Shown here piece after piece: positions 1 to 12,480 of a stretch of DNA of 64,000 nucleotides. Each line of letters opens with the position of its first letter. Position 1 is the first letter of the stretch. The stretch spans positions 17,706,145 through 17,770,144 of the forward strand of contig NC_081851.1 of NCBI RefSeq assembly GCF_963259705.1, written 5' to 3'. Below the pieces are notes generated by a model, which was given only the letters and a program-made list of their open reading frames with translations, was not told the origin of the DNA and searched no databases. A program made the position numbers and the translations under genes. This DNA is from Myotis daubentonii. Taxonomy: Eukaryota; Chordata; Mammalia; Chiroptera; Vespertilionidae.

Positions 1-1630
1 CAAATGACACTGAATGAGGCTGCAATTAAACTTATTCAGTTTTCTAAGTTAAAATCTAGTGCCAGATATCAAAGGTTTCTTCCTTCGGTCCTTCTTTTTT
101 TAAACAGTTACGATAGCACTCTTCACTACTCTGCATTCCAACCACTTCCAATCATCTAACGATGCTGTTTTGGTAAACTAATATTACAAAGGTTTTTTAT
201 TAAAATAAATGTAGTTTTAAATGGAAACACTCAATAAAATATCTCAATAGATGTTTTTCCTACAAAGGAAATGGAACCACAGAAATTCAAAACTAATCCA
301 TCCACCTTGCTCAATAAACACTCCACTGTTCACTTCCTATGGGCATTGATTTTTGCAGTTAATAACAGAAGTTGAGAAGAAGTAAGCTTTGTAAAAGGTA
401 GCTGTATTTGTCACTCACCAAGGAGCTCTGCATTGCCTATTCCAGATCCCACAAAAGGTAAAAATTTATCTTGTGTTAAAAGGGTAACCATCTCAGAGTA
501 AAAGTCAGACTGTGGTGCTGGGAAGATAACTATTCCAGTTTAAATACACTACTTTCTCATGGGCCATGAAGTCAGATGATGACTGATTTAAACTATACAA
601 ACATCAAAGTCGGACTCTTCTATTTATTTTGTCTCCTCTTTTAAAAGAAATTCAGAAAAGAGTTCACATAACCTCAACCCTAATCCTTTAATCACCAAAT
701 AAAATATCTTAAATAGATATAAGAATGACTTAGAGATACTGAAAAATATTTGGATTCCTCTACTGAATTACGTTGTTGTTTTTTTATATTTAATGTTACA
801 GGGAACACTGAAAAATCAATTATTTCATATATATGTTATGCTTTGATCTGAAGATGCAATAATATTATTTAATGGAGACCAAACTTATCCACACAACAGA
901 CCCTTTTCATCAAGGCTATATCCAGAAGTTACTGGGACGAGTGTGGCAAGCGTGTGTGAGTCAGCTGGCAGCACCTTAACTGAGCAGCTCTGAGGCAGAT
1001 TAGGATGGAAGCCTCAGCTGAAAGAACATGACAGGTTCATGATCAGTTTTCATTTGAAGTCCACATGCCACAAAGATGTTATTTCTTCCATAATGGTAGA
1101 GCAAACTCTCCATGTTGGAGATGACAAGGAAGAACAAGAAAGAGATATTATGAGGCCCTTCTAAGCCATCAGAGTTACAGGAAAGTGAAGTAGATATAAA
1201 CTATGTATTTGCTTCTTCAATTCCATAGAATCACCTCCCAGAGGGAAGCCAAAAAGGCTGGTTGTTGCTGTGGTCCTGACGGACAGTTCACTACAACTGG
1301 AAATGTCTGACTAGATTATCTACTTCCTAATCTCACCCACCATGGCCTTGGTCTATGTAGCTTTCTGATGTAAGGAACTTGATGATGGCTGCATAACACA
1401 GACAAAAAACAGAGGATATGATAAAGGATGTCTGATATCACTGCTGGACTTGGATTCTGGGGTCTGGATACGTTTGTCTGCTAATAAAAGTCCAAATGCC
1501 TTTAAAAGTCCACCTAGTCTTTTGCATGATGATGAGGCCAGGAGTGGCAAACATGTCTGAACCAATACTGCCTCCTAACTGGGCCTTAAGTAAAGCAGAG
1601 TTCCATAATGGCTTCCATTTTGTTCAATCT
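1..1630. other. Non-coding sequence, no gene or repeat recognised
   Basis: AT-rich sequence with no coding frame longer than about 70 codons. I see no splice-flanked exon-like block, RNA gene or clear transposon. Probably unique intergenic or intronic DNA, or repeats too old to recognise by eye. Confidence 0.5.
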
Positions 1631-1865
1631 CTTTTTTTAAAAATGCATTTTTAAAAATATATTTTTATTGATTTCAGAGAGGAAGGGAGAGAGAGAGAGA
1701 GAGATAGAAACATCAATGATGAGAGAAAATCACTGATTGGCTGCTTCCTGCATGCCCCACGCTGGGGATCAAGCCCATGACCCAGGCATGTGCCCTGATT
1801 GGAAATCGAACTGTGACTTCCTGGTTCATAGGTTGATGCTCAACCACTGAGCCATGCTGGCCAGC
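1631..1865 (-). mobile_element. VES-type tRNA-derived SINE
   Basis: Read on the minus strand it starts with the tRNA-like head (ctggccagcatggctcagtgg, an A-box region), continues through a B-box-like stretch, and ends in GA/CT-rich sequence followed by an A-rich tail (T-rich at 1631-1680 on the plus strand). This head, hinge and tail arrangement is typical of the SINEs abundant in vesper bats. The head differs from the other SINEs in the window (gccagcatggctcag against the agtttggctcag type), so it is a diverged or older copy. It is transcribed by RNA polymerase III when active, mobilised by L1, and encodes no protein. Confidence 0.85.
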
Positions 1866-3304
1866 CTATGCAGTTATTTTTAAAAGCACAAACACAGATC
1901 TCTAGACTGGTATAACTATGTATCTGCCCTTCGGGAGAGTCTCTTAAGTTAATAGGCTACAAAAAGTTATGACCAGCCATTCAACCAGCCATATAACCCA
2001 CTATTCAAAGGCGGCCTGCTCGTGACGGCTCTGAATAAAGCCCACCTTCCAGATCCGATGACCACTCTGCTGTGAAGGTCCCTATCATTAGCAATGAGAA
2101 GTCTGAAGTTAACATGTGAGCCAAGTCAGGCAATCCTGTAAGCAACCAAAGAGCTTCATCACAGAAAGAGAGCTGGAAGCCTTGTCGGAATCCTCTTGCA
2201 CAACCAAATGTGTTCATTGAACATGAAATATTAAGTAAGAGCTGATATGGTCTTTGGGAGGGTGATAGAGTTCAACACCATTAAGGCCCCCTGAAACTCC
2301 AAATCAAACAAAAGGGCAAAGAGTCGTGCATTCTCTGCAGCTGGAGACTTAGAGGTGACAGAGATGACACATAATGCTTCTTAGGCATTTTAATTAGCAT
2401 CCCCTAAGTACCTTCTTAAGCATTAAATAGAAAGAAAACAGATTCTTAAACAGAATCGATTTGCTGAGCCCACACTGCTGAGGATATGTGGAGGTTGGAT
2501 AGAACCAGACAGTTAAGCAATAGCTGCATGAAATGCTGAACGGAAGTGAACAGAAGCTGTATGAGTGGATAAAATGCTCTCAGGGCACAACAGCATACCT
2601 TCAATAGCTGTAGCCCAGTCCTCATGTGCTGGGGGAAACATCAGGAGACAATCATAACCAGTGGAAAGGGGAGAGCTTCTTGGAACAAACTCTGAAAGAT
2701 TCAAGGACAAAAAGCAGGCAACTATGGCCCATGAGCAATGGACTATGGAAATAGAGTAAACCAAAGAAGTATTTATATGAGCACTGAAGGTTCTGGCTGT
2801 CAAACTGATTATTTTAGCCTTGCATAGTTCATATGTTTGATGACAGAATTCGATTTAGAAAGATCTCATTAAGATGGATCAGCCATACCAACAACATAGA
2901 ATTTATTAGAGATCCATGAGAATTATATTTAGGCCCAAAGATACAACTCAAAGAACCTATGACTTGTAGCTTAGGAGCTTCATGTGTATAAGACTTAGGA
3001 GTTACTTCTGGGAGTCAACAATGAAGCAACATTGACCAATAAATTAATTCGATTAATTATGTAGGAAAAAGAAGAGGACAATCCTATTCATGGATCAAAT
3101 GTGCTGGGTTCTGGGTGCATCCCTTCAGAACATGTCCAAAGAAGAGGCTGCATCAAGTCACTGAAAATGCTCACTCAGGGGATATGAGAACACAAGGATA
3201 TCAAAAAGCCTTAACATTTTTGAAGGGCTATGCAGACAAGAGATAGGCATTATTCTATGAGGCTATTATGGGAAAAATTAGAGCCACAGTTGGACATTAC
3301 AGTT
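1866..3304. other. Non-coding sequence, nothing recognised
   Basis: Mixed-composition sequence. The open frames at 2005-2217 and 2513-2803 on the minus strand have no recognisable domain and no homology I can name. No repeat is identified. Confidence 0.45.
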
Positions 3305-3420
3305 CAATCATTCATTCAACAAATACTATTTGTGGAGCTCCTACTATGTCAGGCATTGTGCTAGGCAGAATTATAAGGTAAGGGAAATTGTCCCAATACT
3401 CAGAGGTTTCTAGAAAAAAC
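3305..3420 (-). repeat. L2 3'-end remnant
   Basis: The stretch beginning with tcattcattcaacaaatact and followed by a block like ctactatgtcaggcattgtg is the reverse complement of the conserved L2 3' terminus (gctcaataaatatttgttgaatga type). It is a short, diverged, ancient LINE relic with no coding content. Confidence 0.6.
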
Positions 3421-6400
3421 TGACTGCCTTATGGAGATAGTGAGCCCATAGTCTCTGAAGACACTGAGACAAAAAAGTTGGAAGCTACATTTTAGTCTTA
3501 GACTGGTTGGAAATGGTAATCTATGAATTTGAAGCTCCCAACCTCAGAGTAGTTTATGATTCTCTGATGAGTTCCACCATGCATCTCTTTGTCAGTCTTC
3601 TACATTCTAAGAAAGAGGCTGTCTCAATATGGTTTCCAGTAGAAAGCAACAAAAACCAACACTGATTATTTTAAATAGAAATGGCATTTGTTAAAGAAGA
3701 TAGGATTTCTCAGAGAGTCTCCAGGAAACCTGCAAAGCTAGATCTTAGAGAAGGTCCCCAGTGTGCATGGCCAGAACACCTCTGCATTGACTGCCAATGG
3801 TGCTATAAGAACACTATCTAGGAAACATACATGACACCATTGCTCCTATTCTCACTGGGATGGGTTTCATGCATTCCTGTACCCTCACAGCATTAGTCTC
3901 TAATTTAATAACTGGAGGGATGAGTTGAACTGGCAGAGCCTGGATCATGGGCCCAAGTCTTGGCTTTAAGGGAAGCTGGGAGATCAAGTATCTAGCATTT
4001 TCAGCCTTGACAGGTGGGCTCAGCCTCACTGCAGGGTGGGGTGTCCTATCAGGATGCTCAGATGCTGAGAGTCCCCAAAATGTAGTAAAGGTTTAAAAAC
4101 ACTCAATGGAAGTGATAGCGGTTCTTCTCCCAGTGACACTTTAACAAAGCCAAATAATGGAAACAGAAGCCCAAAAGGTGAAAAAAATGAAAGTTGGCAA
4201 CATGACTTCCTTAAAATCACAGAGAGTGTTTGCTTCTCCAAATCCCCTTTTAGGAAGAATTATGACAGTTACGGTCTTTCACAAACATGCTCAACACCAG
4301 TCGGAAATTGAAATAAAACTGGTAACAGGAGGAAACCAGGAGAAACTGGGGAGTTTCGGGCTGTCTTATGGCAGAGGTGTGTGCTAAGTCAGCCTTGTGA
4401 AGAACTAGTTGCCACAGCGGTGACCAAGAATAACCCACTAGGATCACAGGACTGGAAGAACCCTGTAGCAGTCAGGAGATCCATCACAATGCGTCCCCAG
4501 GGCCCGCATTTCCAAAATGATGGCTGGCAGCCCCCTCTCTCTAAAAGCCTCTCGGGAAGGGCATTTGATGACGTCCCGAGGTAATCAGGAATTGCAGATG
4601 TCATACAGCTCATGGTCAGAATGTTCTTCAATGATGTCTTGTTCATTCCATCCACATCCTCCCCACCCGAGTAGTGAAAACAGAGAGGAGGGGCTCACCA
4701 TCTCTTCCACCAATTTCACTGTGGCTTCCATGGGACAGTGCTGGGTCAGAGCTGAGTGACCTCCCACCTCAGCATGCGTCCCCGGGGGCATCGTGGACTC
4801 TGGGTGACTCCTTAGAATGCCAGACTTTCTGCAGGAAGTGAGAGCATGCTAATTGTGCCCCTGGGACGGGTGGGCACTGAAGAGAGATTAGCTTTCCCCC
4901 AGCTGTCAAGCTGGGGCCCTCTCATTAACACCCACGTTTCTCTCCCTTCCTTTCTTTTTTTTCTGTCTCAGGTCCTTTGACTGCAGCTCGTGTACTTGAA
5001 GTATGTAGCTGAAAACATGCACAGATGGGACCTGCGAGATCATGAGAACACTTTCACAGCTCCGGAAAGTGTGCTGGGCTCCTTTCCTTATGAAGAAAAA
5101 AACCCTGTATTCTAATTTCTACCCATTTTCCACTCTCTTTCTGTTTCAGAAATAGATGATTACAGAAGCCAATGTTCCAAGCAGTAATAACCAATAGGGC
5201 AATAATTAAAATCCAGTTCTTTTGTTGTTTTCTTTTAATCCTAAAGCAGCTAATTGTGTCTGCTAATCTTGTCTTCATAGTTCACAGAGAGGGCACAGCA
5301 TCTGAAATATATTCAACATTAGCTGCAACCAACTGAAATTCAATGTCAGCCAGAAGGGGAGACAGCAGGGCGGCTGACAGGTGGTGCCCTGAGGGGAGAT
5401 GTGTCCTGAAGGGGGAGGGACTTGGGGGAGGGGCTTTTATCTTGCTATGAAAGTTCTAGAAAAGGGGTTGGGAGTTTTGTACAGAAACAGCAAGATAATG
5501 AGGAGCGGGGGACGAGTACTGAGAACATGAGTCTGTCTTGGATGACCCCTGGCTTCTTGAGCATTTTAATCAGTTTCATCTGTGACCCCCTGAACACTAT
5601 CAAAGAGGCAAAGAGGATGAAGTTACCGTTCTCTGGGTGGACAGTGTGTTCTCCTTGTATGAAGAAAGGGAGCTACGCCAAGATCCAACAGTCCTATTTT
5701 TAATACAAGTTCCTACTTCTGGACTTCTAGGTGGCCCCTGCCACACCCGCCTGACCCCGGCCGCTCAGGCGCTCACCAAACTGACCCCACGCACAGTGGG
5801 GCCTCCGGTATCCTGTACAAAGAGGGCTGTCGCCTATAACTTTAACATATGCTCAGGATTTGGAATAGATGAGATGAATGATTTTCCCAGAAAAGAGCCA
5901 ACAGAATTGGTTTGTAATGACGTGATAAAATTATAGTGCTTCTTACATCTCAGCAAGGGTCTTCCATAAAAGAAGGTACTCATTCCATAAATGTACCCAG
6001 CAGCCACTCTGCCCCTGGGTCAGGTGTAGGGTCAGAGGGTGGGGTGGGTGGGGGAGGGAATGCAATATGACTGAGAGAGAGTACTTACTGCATAGACTTC
6101 CACAGTTCCAAAGGTCACCAATCTAACTTTGGAAATGATGACAGCTGTCCCGAGGAAGGGTTGGGACGGACACAAACTTGATTAATAAGAAATGCTGAAC
6201 AAGAAGTATTCAACTGCGTTCGTTTATCTCCAGCGTAGCAGTCACCACTGTGTGCCGTTTCAAAGGACATCGGTAACACAGCCTGCCCCGGGTCACCCCA
6301 ACAGCGCCCCGGAGCGCAGTGATGTGCCAGACAGCAGTGACGTCAAAGCCCAGTGACAGAACCTTGACCAGAGGGCCACTTTTACAGGGTGATGGGGGTT

Positions 6401-6499
6401 AGGGGCCGGGCATATGTTCTTAAAAATGTTGTCACTAGTGGATACACTCTTCTACTCTTCACTAGTGGAAATTCTGTTCTTCTGTAGCTCACTTCATAC
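3421..6499. other. Mostly unique non-coding sequence
   Basis: No clear repeat or gene. Short overlapping frames on both strands around 4026-4790 are mutually antisense and unrecognisable. The interval includes a G-rich segment (5365-5420) and moderate CpG content around 6240-6340 (cgtagcag, cgccccggagcgcag, gacgtc), but too little to call a CpG island. Confidence 0.4.
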
Positions 6500-7091
6500 A
6501 GGTCCTGCAAACGCAGCAGGAGTAGGCATCTTTATGTTCAGGGAGATGTGCGGGCCTCTGGGCCATCTTCCCTGCCGCCCTCTGCCTCTGGGAGCAGCAA
6601 ACACCACTGCTGTGGGTGGCAGCCTATCACCGACCAGACAGGAACTCCAGATCCAACAGCATCACTTCTCCCCAGGGGAAACCACAGCGGCTGCCTGGCT
6701 GCCTGCATCAGCCTCCTACACCTGCTTCCTCTGGATCTAGACTCCACTCTCCATAGCTGGTGGGAGGTAGCGGGAGGACACGCCTGCCCTCTCCCATGGT
6801 GCAGGAAGCTGGCCAAGATGAGTGGGGGGGGGGGCACCAGGGGCATCCTGGTGCTGTGAAGCACCTGTGCCAGCCCTGGGGATCTGGCCACACAGATGGC
6901 AGCCCAGTGACTTCCTGGAGAACTTCTGGGTGGTCACCTGACCATCCTTCACAGGCTGGGCCAGGCAACAACCTCAGTGACCAGGAGCCTCCTGGGCCTT
7001 TGAGGGAGCTCTTTACCCACCCTGGAGCCTTCCCTCCCAAGCTGTGGGATGAACGAAACCATAAAGCTTTTACAGGAAAAAAAAAAAAAGA
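6500..7091 (+). pseudogene. Possible processed retrocopy of an unidentified transcript
   Basis: A sharply bounded GC-rich block in AT-rich surroundings ends with a poly(A)-signal-like cataaa followed about 15 bases later by a run of 13 A. That order is what an L1-mobilised mRNA copy leaves. Frames at 6414-6740, 6548-6859 and 6760-7110 overlap each other and none resembles a protein I know, so this may be UTR-derived sequence. No target-site duplication was found. It could instead be a GC-rich unique segment next to a chance A-run. Confidence 0.35.
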
Positions 7092-7185
7092 ATTAGCAAC
7101 TAGTATTTGAAAAATAATAAATTATACAAAGAAACCACTTTGTCCCTCACACTGATTTAAATTCCATAAAGTAGAATTAAAAACG

Positions 7186-7590
7186 TGGGATTCTGGGAGT
7201 AAATAGCCTGAGTCTGCATGCTGACTCTGTCACGTAATAGCGACTAACCCTTATAGTTTCTTCACCTACACCAGGGGTCCTCAAACTGTTTAAACAGGGG
7301 CCAGTTCACTGTCCCTCAGACCGTTGGAGGGCCGGACTATAGTTTAAAAAAAACTATGAACAAATTCCTATGCACACTGCACATATCTTATTTTGAAGTA
7401 AAAAGACAAAACGGGAACAAATACAATATTTGTATCTGCATGTGGCCCACGGGCCGTCATTCGAGGACCCCTGACCTACACAGTGAGGAATATAAGATCA
7501 ACTGCTTCACAGGGAGCTTGTGAGTGTTAGATGCACAGCCAAGAGCTTGGCACATACTAGGCACACAATCTCAATAAATATAAGCTATTA
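7186..7590 (+). repeat. MIR SINE split by a hAT MITE
   Basis: MIR-like sequence runs up to the hAT at 7272 (ctgactctgtcacgtaatag, then a ttcttcaccta block) and resumes after 7481 (cacagtgaggaatataaga, gcttggcacatactaggc, caatctcaataaatataa). The order matches the MIR core and 3' end. The insertion is bounded by a perfect 8-bp duplication. Confidence 0.7.
7272..7473. mobile_element. Non-autonomous hAT MITE with perfect 8-bp TSD
   Basis: Terminal inverted repeats read caggggtcctc at the left and gaggacccctg at the right. The element is flanked on both sides by acctacac (7264-7271 and 7474-7481), a perfect 8-bp target-site duplication diagnostic of hAT transposons. At 202 bp it encodes no transposase and must have been moved in trans. 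The internal part is AT-rich and the ends are GC-rich (ggccggac, ggcccacgggcc). It lies inside a MIR and is therefore younger than that MIR. Confidence 0.9.
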
Positions 7591-8674
7591 ATAATATTAT
7601 TAAATGTTGATTTCACAGCACTATGTTTTGTTCTATTTCTCACCTCAGTGATGTCCTATGACCCATCATGAAACAGATTAAAAACCTGGATAAGCTGAAT
7701 ACAGTTAATGTTTGTCTTAATGATAAGAAATGCTCTTAAAAATGGCTTATTTTACAGATGTTTCTTCAAAGCTGATTCTCAAGCAACAACTGAAGGTAGT
7801 ATTGTAAATATTACTGAGAAATTAAAAATAAAAGTAAGTAAATGTGAACTCTGAAATCACAGCAGTGAACTTTTCAAACCCCATGACATTAAAATCCACT
7901 GGTCTCCCCCGCACTTTGCACACGCATCTCTCACAGAAGCATAATTATGTAATGCTATGCATTGGTCACTGGCAAATATTGGTTCAACTGACTTATATGT
8001 ATCTTCCATATTAGTTAACACATTTCATTATGGAACATCAAAAATCATATTTGTTTATATCACCACTGGTGTCATCAAAAGTCTTTAAGCTCAAGTTAGA
8101 GTCACTGTCAGACTCCTAGTGGCAGATGTGGGATTCGCTAAAATTCCGATTTTTGCTTGACAGCTCAAGTCTTATCAGTAGCAACAAACACTGTCAGATG
8201 TTTTCCTTGAAGTGACAATTTACTTCATTCACTTTTGAGAGCATGTCTGCCAAACACCCAAGTTTGAGGATCAGTGTGTCTCTCAGCCATTCTTTAAAGT
8301 AAACTCCTATTCCATTTTACTCTTATGCCATTCTCGGGTCAGCGGTAGACGGGCCTCAGACACAGCATTAGAAAGGCATGGACTCAGCTAATGAGATCTA
8401 ACAACATGAATAATTTTTGCTTCCTTATCAGGGACATTCTTAAGTGGAACTGGAATTCCTTTTAAACTGTGTGTGCATGGCAGTTAGGGGCACTGCTGCC
8501 ATTCATGCTACGGTGCCTGCCTGCAGTCTTACCTTCCATTGTTTCTATACCTAGTGTAATGTCAACACAGTGAGAAAAGACAAATACCATTTTTGTATTA
8601 TTGTGAAGACAGCTTTGATCTGAGGTACCCACTGTAAGGGTCTTGGAGCCTTCAGAGAAGTACACTTTGCCAAC
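7591..8674. other. AT-rich non-coding sequence
   Basis: No recognisable repeat or exon. The minus-strand frame at 8462-8665 is only 67 codons and unrecognised. The block at 8040-8290 might be an old degraded element, but I cannot assign it. Confidence 0.4.
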
Positions 8675-8835
8675 TGCTTTCGACAGATTCCTTCACCTCT
8701 CCAGGCCTCAATTTTCCTATCAGTAAAATGGGGAAAACTCGTAGGACATATCCCATAGGGTATCGTGAGGACTCAATGGAATAAAGCATGTAAAGACAGA
8801 AGAACAAAGCTGGCCTATAGTGAGTGCCATAAAAA
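8675..8835 (+). repeat. MIR SINE remnant
   Basis: The order cttcacctctccaggcctca, cctatcagtaaaatgggg, cgtgaggactcaatggaata and a tail near agtgagtgcc follows the MIR consensus core and 3' part. It is ancient and diverged, and carries the CORE-SINE central domain. Confidence 0.75.
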
Positions 8836-9479
8836 ATCAGCTGAAAGGAGATCAGGGATCACTCGAGACCCTTGGTTCATTTGGGTGTGATAAAATAACC
8901 ATCTCAGTGTTTAACGAAAAGGAGAACATCTGTCCGTCATTTCCATTGAAAATTCTTGGTTATTTCCCTGACGTCATTAAAAGTGGTCAGAGACTCCTTC
9001 AAACGCCTCCCTTTAAAAAGCTCTAATTGCTGAATTCCCCCTCTGTGGCCTGAGAATACGACCTCCCCACTCCTGCAGATGGCTCTGCGCCTCTCTTCTG
9101 AGGAGTTGCCTGGAAATCACGCACGGCCCTGGAGAAAGAGCTGACATTCACATCCACGCCTCTGTGTGTACCTGGGTCCTCAAAGGGAGGTGACACCAGG
9201 TGAGAGGAGAAACTGCTTGCACCCTGAACCTGATGTTCCATGTCAGCTCTGCAGGTCAGTGTCGTTTCCAAAAACGCCAGGTTCAGGGCACACACATCTG
9301 TCCCTCTAACCCACAAGACAGGCAACTGATTTTGGAGGTTATTTTTTCCTGATGACACTAATATGACTTTTTGAAAAATTAAGGCCGACACAGATGTATA
9401 GTGGAGCAAAATATAAACTTGTATGAATGTTTTAGACAACGCACTTTTTGCTTTTGTTAAGACACTTATGAATGATGCT

Positions 9480-10130
9480 GCTCACTGGCCATGTGTTCCA
9501 TGCTGACCTGTTGGGCCGCGTCCAGAGCCAGCTTCCTGCCTGGCTCAGAGCACCGCAACCAGCGCTCCTCTCGGCCTCCACAGGACAGACCTGCTCCGCC
9601 TGCGGCCGTGCCCTGGGGTCTCCCGGCCTGGAGCACGCCCCACTCTGCTCTTCCCAGGGCTGCTCCTCCTACAGGCAGGTCTTAAAGCAGGAATCACCTC
9701 CTCAGAGGCCTTGTCTGACCACCCTATTTACAAGGGCTCCCTCACTCCCACCCCAAGTCACTCTCTCTCTATCCATTCGAGGTTTGTCTGTTTTTAAGTA
9801 AAATCACCAGTATCTGAAATTGCTTTATTTACTATAGTTACGTATCTTCCTCCAAGAAAATTATTCCCCATTGAGGGTAGAGACCTGGTATTTTTGGTCA
9901 CTGATGTTATAAGGTTTGTCTGCCTGATGCTTCAAAAGAAAGACCAATGCTCAGTTCCCTTGGGCAGGGCATGGAGTGCTGCAGGCACTGACTGAACACT
10001 TGTCAGCTGAGTTGAAGACTTGGCAGTAGGCATCAGTCTTCACCATCAGGGACCCTGGCCATGTGTAGTACTCAATATATATTTGTTTTGACTGAGTGAT
10101 AATATGTTAATGAGTGAATAAATCACAGAG
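9480..10130 (+). repeat. L2 LINE 3' remnant
   Basis: The block at 9690-9760 (aatcacctcctcagaggcct, tgtctgaccaccctatttac) and the terminal block at 10058-10125 (gtgtagtactcaatatatat, then tttgttttgactgagtgata) follow the order of the L2 3' region. The plus-strand frames at 9472-9801 are by-products of this GC-rich relic. Confidence 0.65.
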
Positions 10131-10579
10131 TTTCTGACTCTAAAAGGACTATACTGTGGAAGGCTAGTGACCACACAAATTCCACAGAGAAGCTCACATG
10201 CAGTTTGGCTGGAGAGTCTGCCAGGCACCCACTCTGACAGTTATGCTTTGGATAACCCCAGTCTGGTGTCCACCCCATCATTCCACAGAAGATGCTCATG
10301 GTGGAGGCACACAGGATGTCCCCGCTGCCAAATCAAACAGGCTTTCTTCAATCTTCATCTTTCTTGCTGTTCTAAGCAGCGAGACAGAGCGGCCCCCCCT
10401 TCACTGCTCCCGTGACTTTGGTGACTTCTGGTTGCTCTCTGACTCTCACTCTCCTTGGCCAGCTCCGCCCTAAATCATTTACTATTCCTGGTGGTTACAA
10501 AAGACTCAGTTCTTCACTGCTCATGCCACACTATTCCTGAGACCATGCCATGCTCTCCTGTGCCTTTCGATAGCATCTG

Positions 10580-11265
10580 TATGTTAAACCCCAAATGTGT
10601 ATCTCCAGCCTGGATCTTTTGTTAAATTCCAGGCTCATTTTCCAGCTGCCTGGCTAGCACATCTACTTGAATATCTAACAGAAATATCAAAATTTCTAAA
10701 ATTGAACATAATCTTCTCCTAAATTGCTTCCATCCTTCTCACCTCAGGAATGTGCACCCATGAAACCCACCTGCTGTCTTCCTATACATCCACTTCATCA
10801 AAAAGTCAGGTCAATTCATGTGATTCAAAAGATAATCACATTCACGTACTCTGAGGTACCTCCAATTCACCACCTGCCCTAAGGTATCATCACCTCTCAT
10901 CTTTTAACCTGTTTCCTTGCTTCTCTCCTTGCCCAGTTCTATTCTTCATATAGCAGCCAGAGTCTTCTTTATAAAAGAGGAGTCACATCATGCCAATTCC
11001 ATGCTTAAAACCATCTGTGATAGACATTGATAAAAACCAAAATCCTGAACATAGCCTAATCGATCCTGTGTGGTCTCGTTCATCCCACCCCCTTCACCAT
11101 CATTCCAAAATACTCCCCGCTTGGCTCACTAAGATCTGGGTGCACTGGTTTTCCTTTAGTGTCCCCAAAGTATAAAGATATTTCCTATCCTAAGGCCCTT
11201 GCCCATGCTGTTCCCTTAGCCTGGAATACTTCTTTTCTAACTTTTCTGCTATCTGAATGATCCAC
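10580..11265 (+). repeat. L2 LINE 3' remnant
   Basis: Segments like cagccagagtcttctttata, gtcacatcatgccaattcca and cccttgcccatgctgttccc match in order the L2 3' region downstream of ORF2. The copy lacks the last 200 or so bases. It has no intact frame. Confidence 0.65.
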
Positions 11266-11875
11266 AACAACCTTGGTTTTAGTAAGCATTTATTGGAAGA
11301 CTTTAAGCAAGAAAAGTGCTTTAAATCCAATTTGTAATTTATAAAGGCAAAAGGCGGGAAGAGGAACTGGAGTGGTGAGGATAAAGCAGTGATACCATTG
11401 AGATGGGGTGTGCAGGAGGAGGTGTCATTGGTATATTGGGTGGGGGGAAGATAATGAACTATTTGGGGTATGAATTTGGGACATCAGGTAGAAATGTCCA
11501 TCACCTGCCATGATGGGTGGGGGCCATGGAGGGTACCAGCAGGTTGGTACTGCCACTGTGAGACATCAGAAAGGGAGCTCGCTAGGAACGTGGAGAAAGA
11601 GAGACTGAGAGCCCATGGGTGGCAGAGCCATTACAACTGTTGGCACCCAGATAAGGATGTTGACGTGATCATTGGCACTTTATTAAAGATCATTACTCTG
11701 TAGCCACACAGAACACATGAAGTCAGCATTACTTTTGCAATGTTACAAAAATATTAAGTGAAATATTAAACTATTTTATAAACGCAATATCCTACTTTGT
11801 TTAGAAGAAAACTATAACTTCTGCTTGCCACTAGCATAAACATTGCTGAACAGTGACTGGACGTTATCCTCTAAA
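11266..11875. other. Non-coding sequence between L2 and HeliBat
   Basis: Contains a G-rich purine-biased stretch (11340-11480). The plus frame at 11470-11703 is not recognisable. No repeat is identified. Confidence 0.4.
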
Positions 11876-12236
11876 CTAGAGGCCCGGTGCATGACATTCG
11901 TGCACTGGGGGGTGTGGGGGTCCCTCAGCCCGACCTGCACCCTCTCCAATCTGGGAGCCCTCAGGGGAGCCCTCTCCAATCCAGGAGTTTCTGTCTGTCG
12001 TTGCAATCATATGAGCGAATTGTCTGAGACCCCAACCCAGTTTGGTTTGTTGCTCACAGAATTACAGAGGCATTTTTTTTTTCTTTGCTTCATGGGTGGA
12101 GATTTCCTGGAAGTTTTAGGATATCTTCCCTTTAATTTTTCCTAGACACTCTGATTTTACTTCTGTCTCTCATCTTTGCTTTCCCTCCATCCCCCACCGC
12201 AACAGGAACTTGCTCCAGGCTCACTTTGCTCTAGTG

Positions 12237-12448
12237 CAGTGGTTCTCAACCTTCTGGCCCTTTAAATACAGTTCCTCATGCTGTGACCCAACCATAAAAT
12301 TATTTTCGTTGCTACTTCATAACTGTAATGTTGCTACTGTTATGAATCGTAATGTAAATATCTGATATGCAGGATGGTCTTAGGCAACCCCTGTGAAAGG
12401 GTTGTTTGACCGCGAAAGGGGTCGCAACCCACAGGTTGAGAACTGCTG
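12237..12448 (+). mobile_element. SPIN-type hAT MITE inside the HeliBat
   Basis: Ends read cagtggttctcaacc and ggttgagaactgctg, with the internal signature gctacttcataactgtaatg and aaatatctgatatgcaggat. This matches the SPIN non-autonomous elements known from several tetrapods. Unlike the other copies here, the flanking octamers (ctctagtg and ccttgtgt) do not match. Either a rearrangement removed one side, or the Helitron acquired it with flanking sequence. Confidence 0.9.
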
Positions 12449-12480
12449 CCTTGTGTCTAGGAGATCCGCCTGCCACCAGA

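Noticed and set aside
9023..9439. 138-codon minus-strand frame
   Set aside because: No recognisable motif or splice context. Treated as chance.
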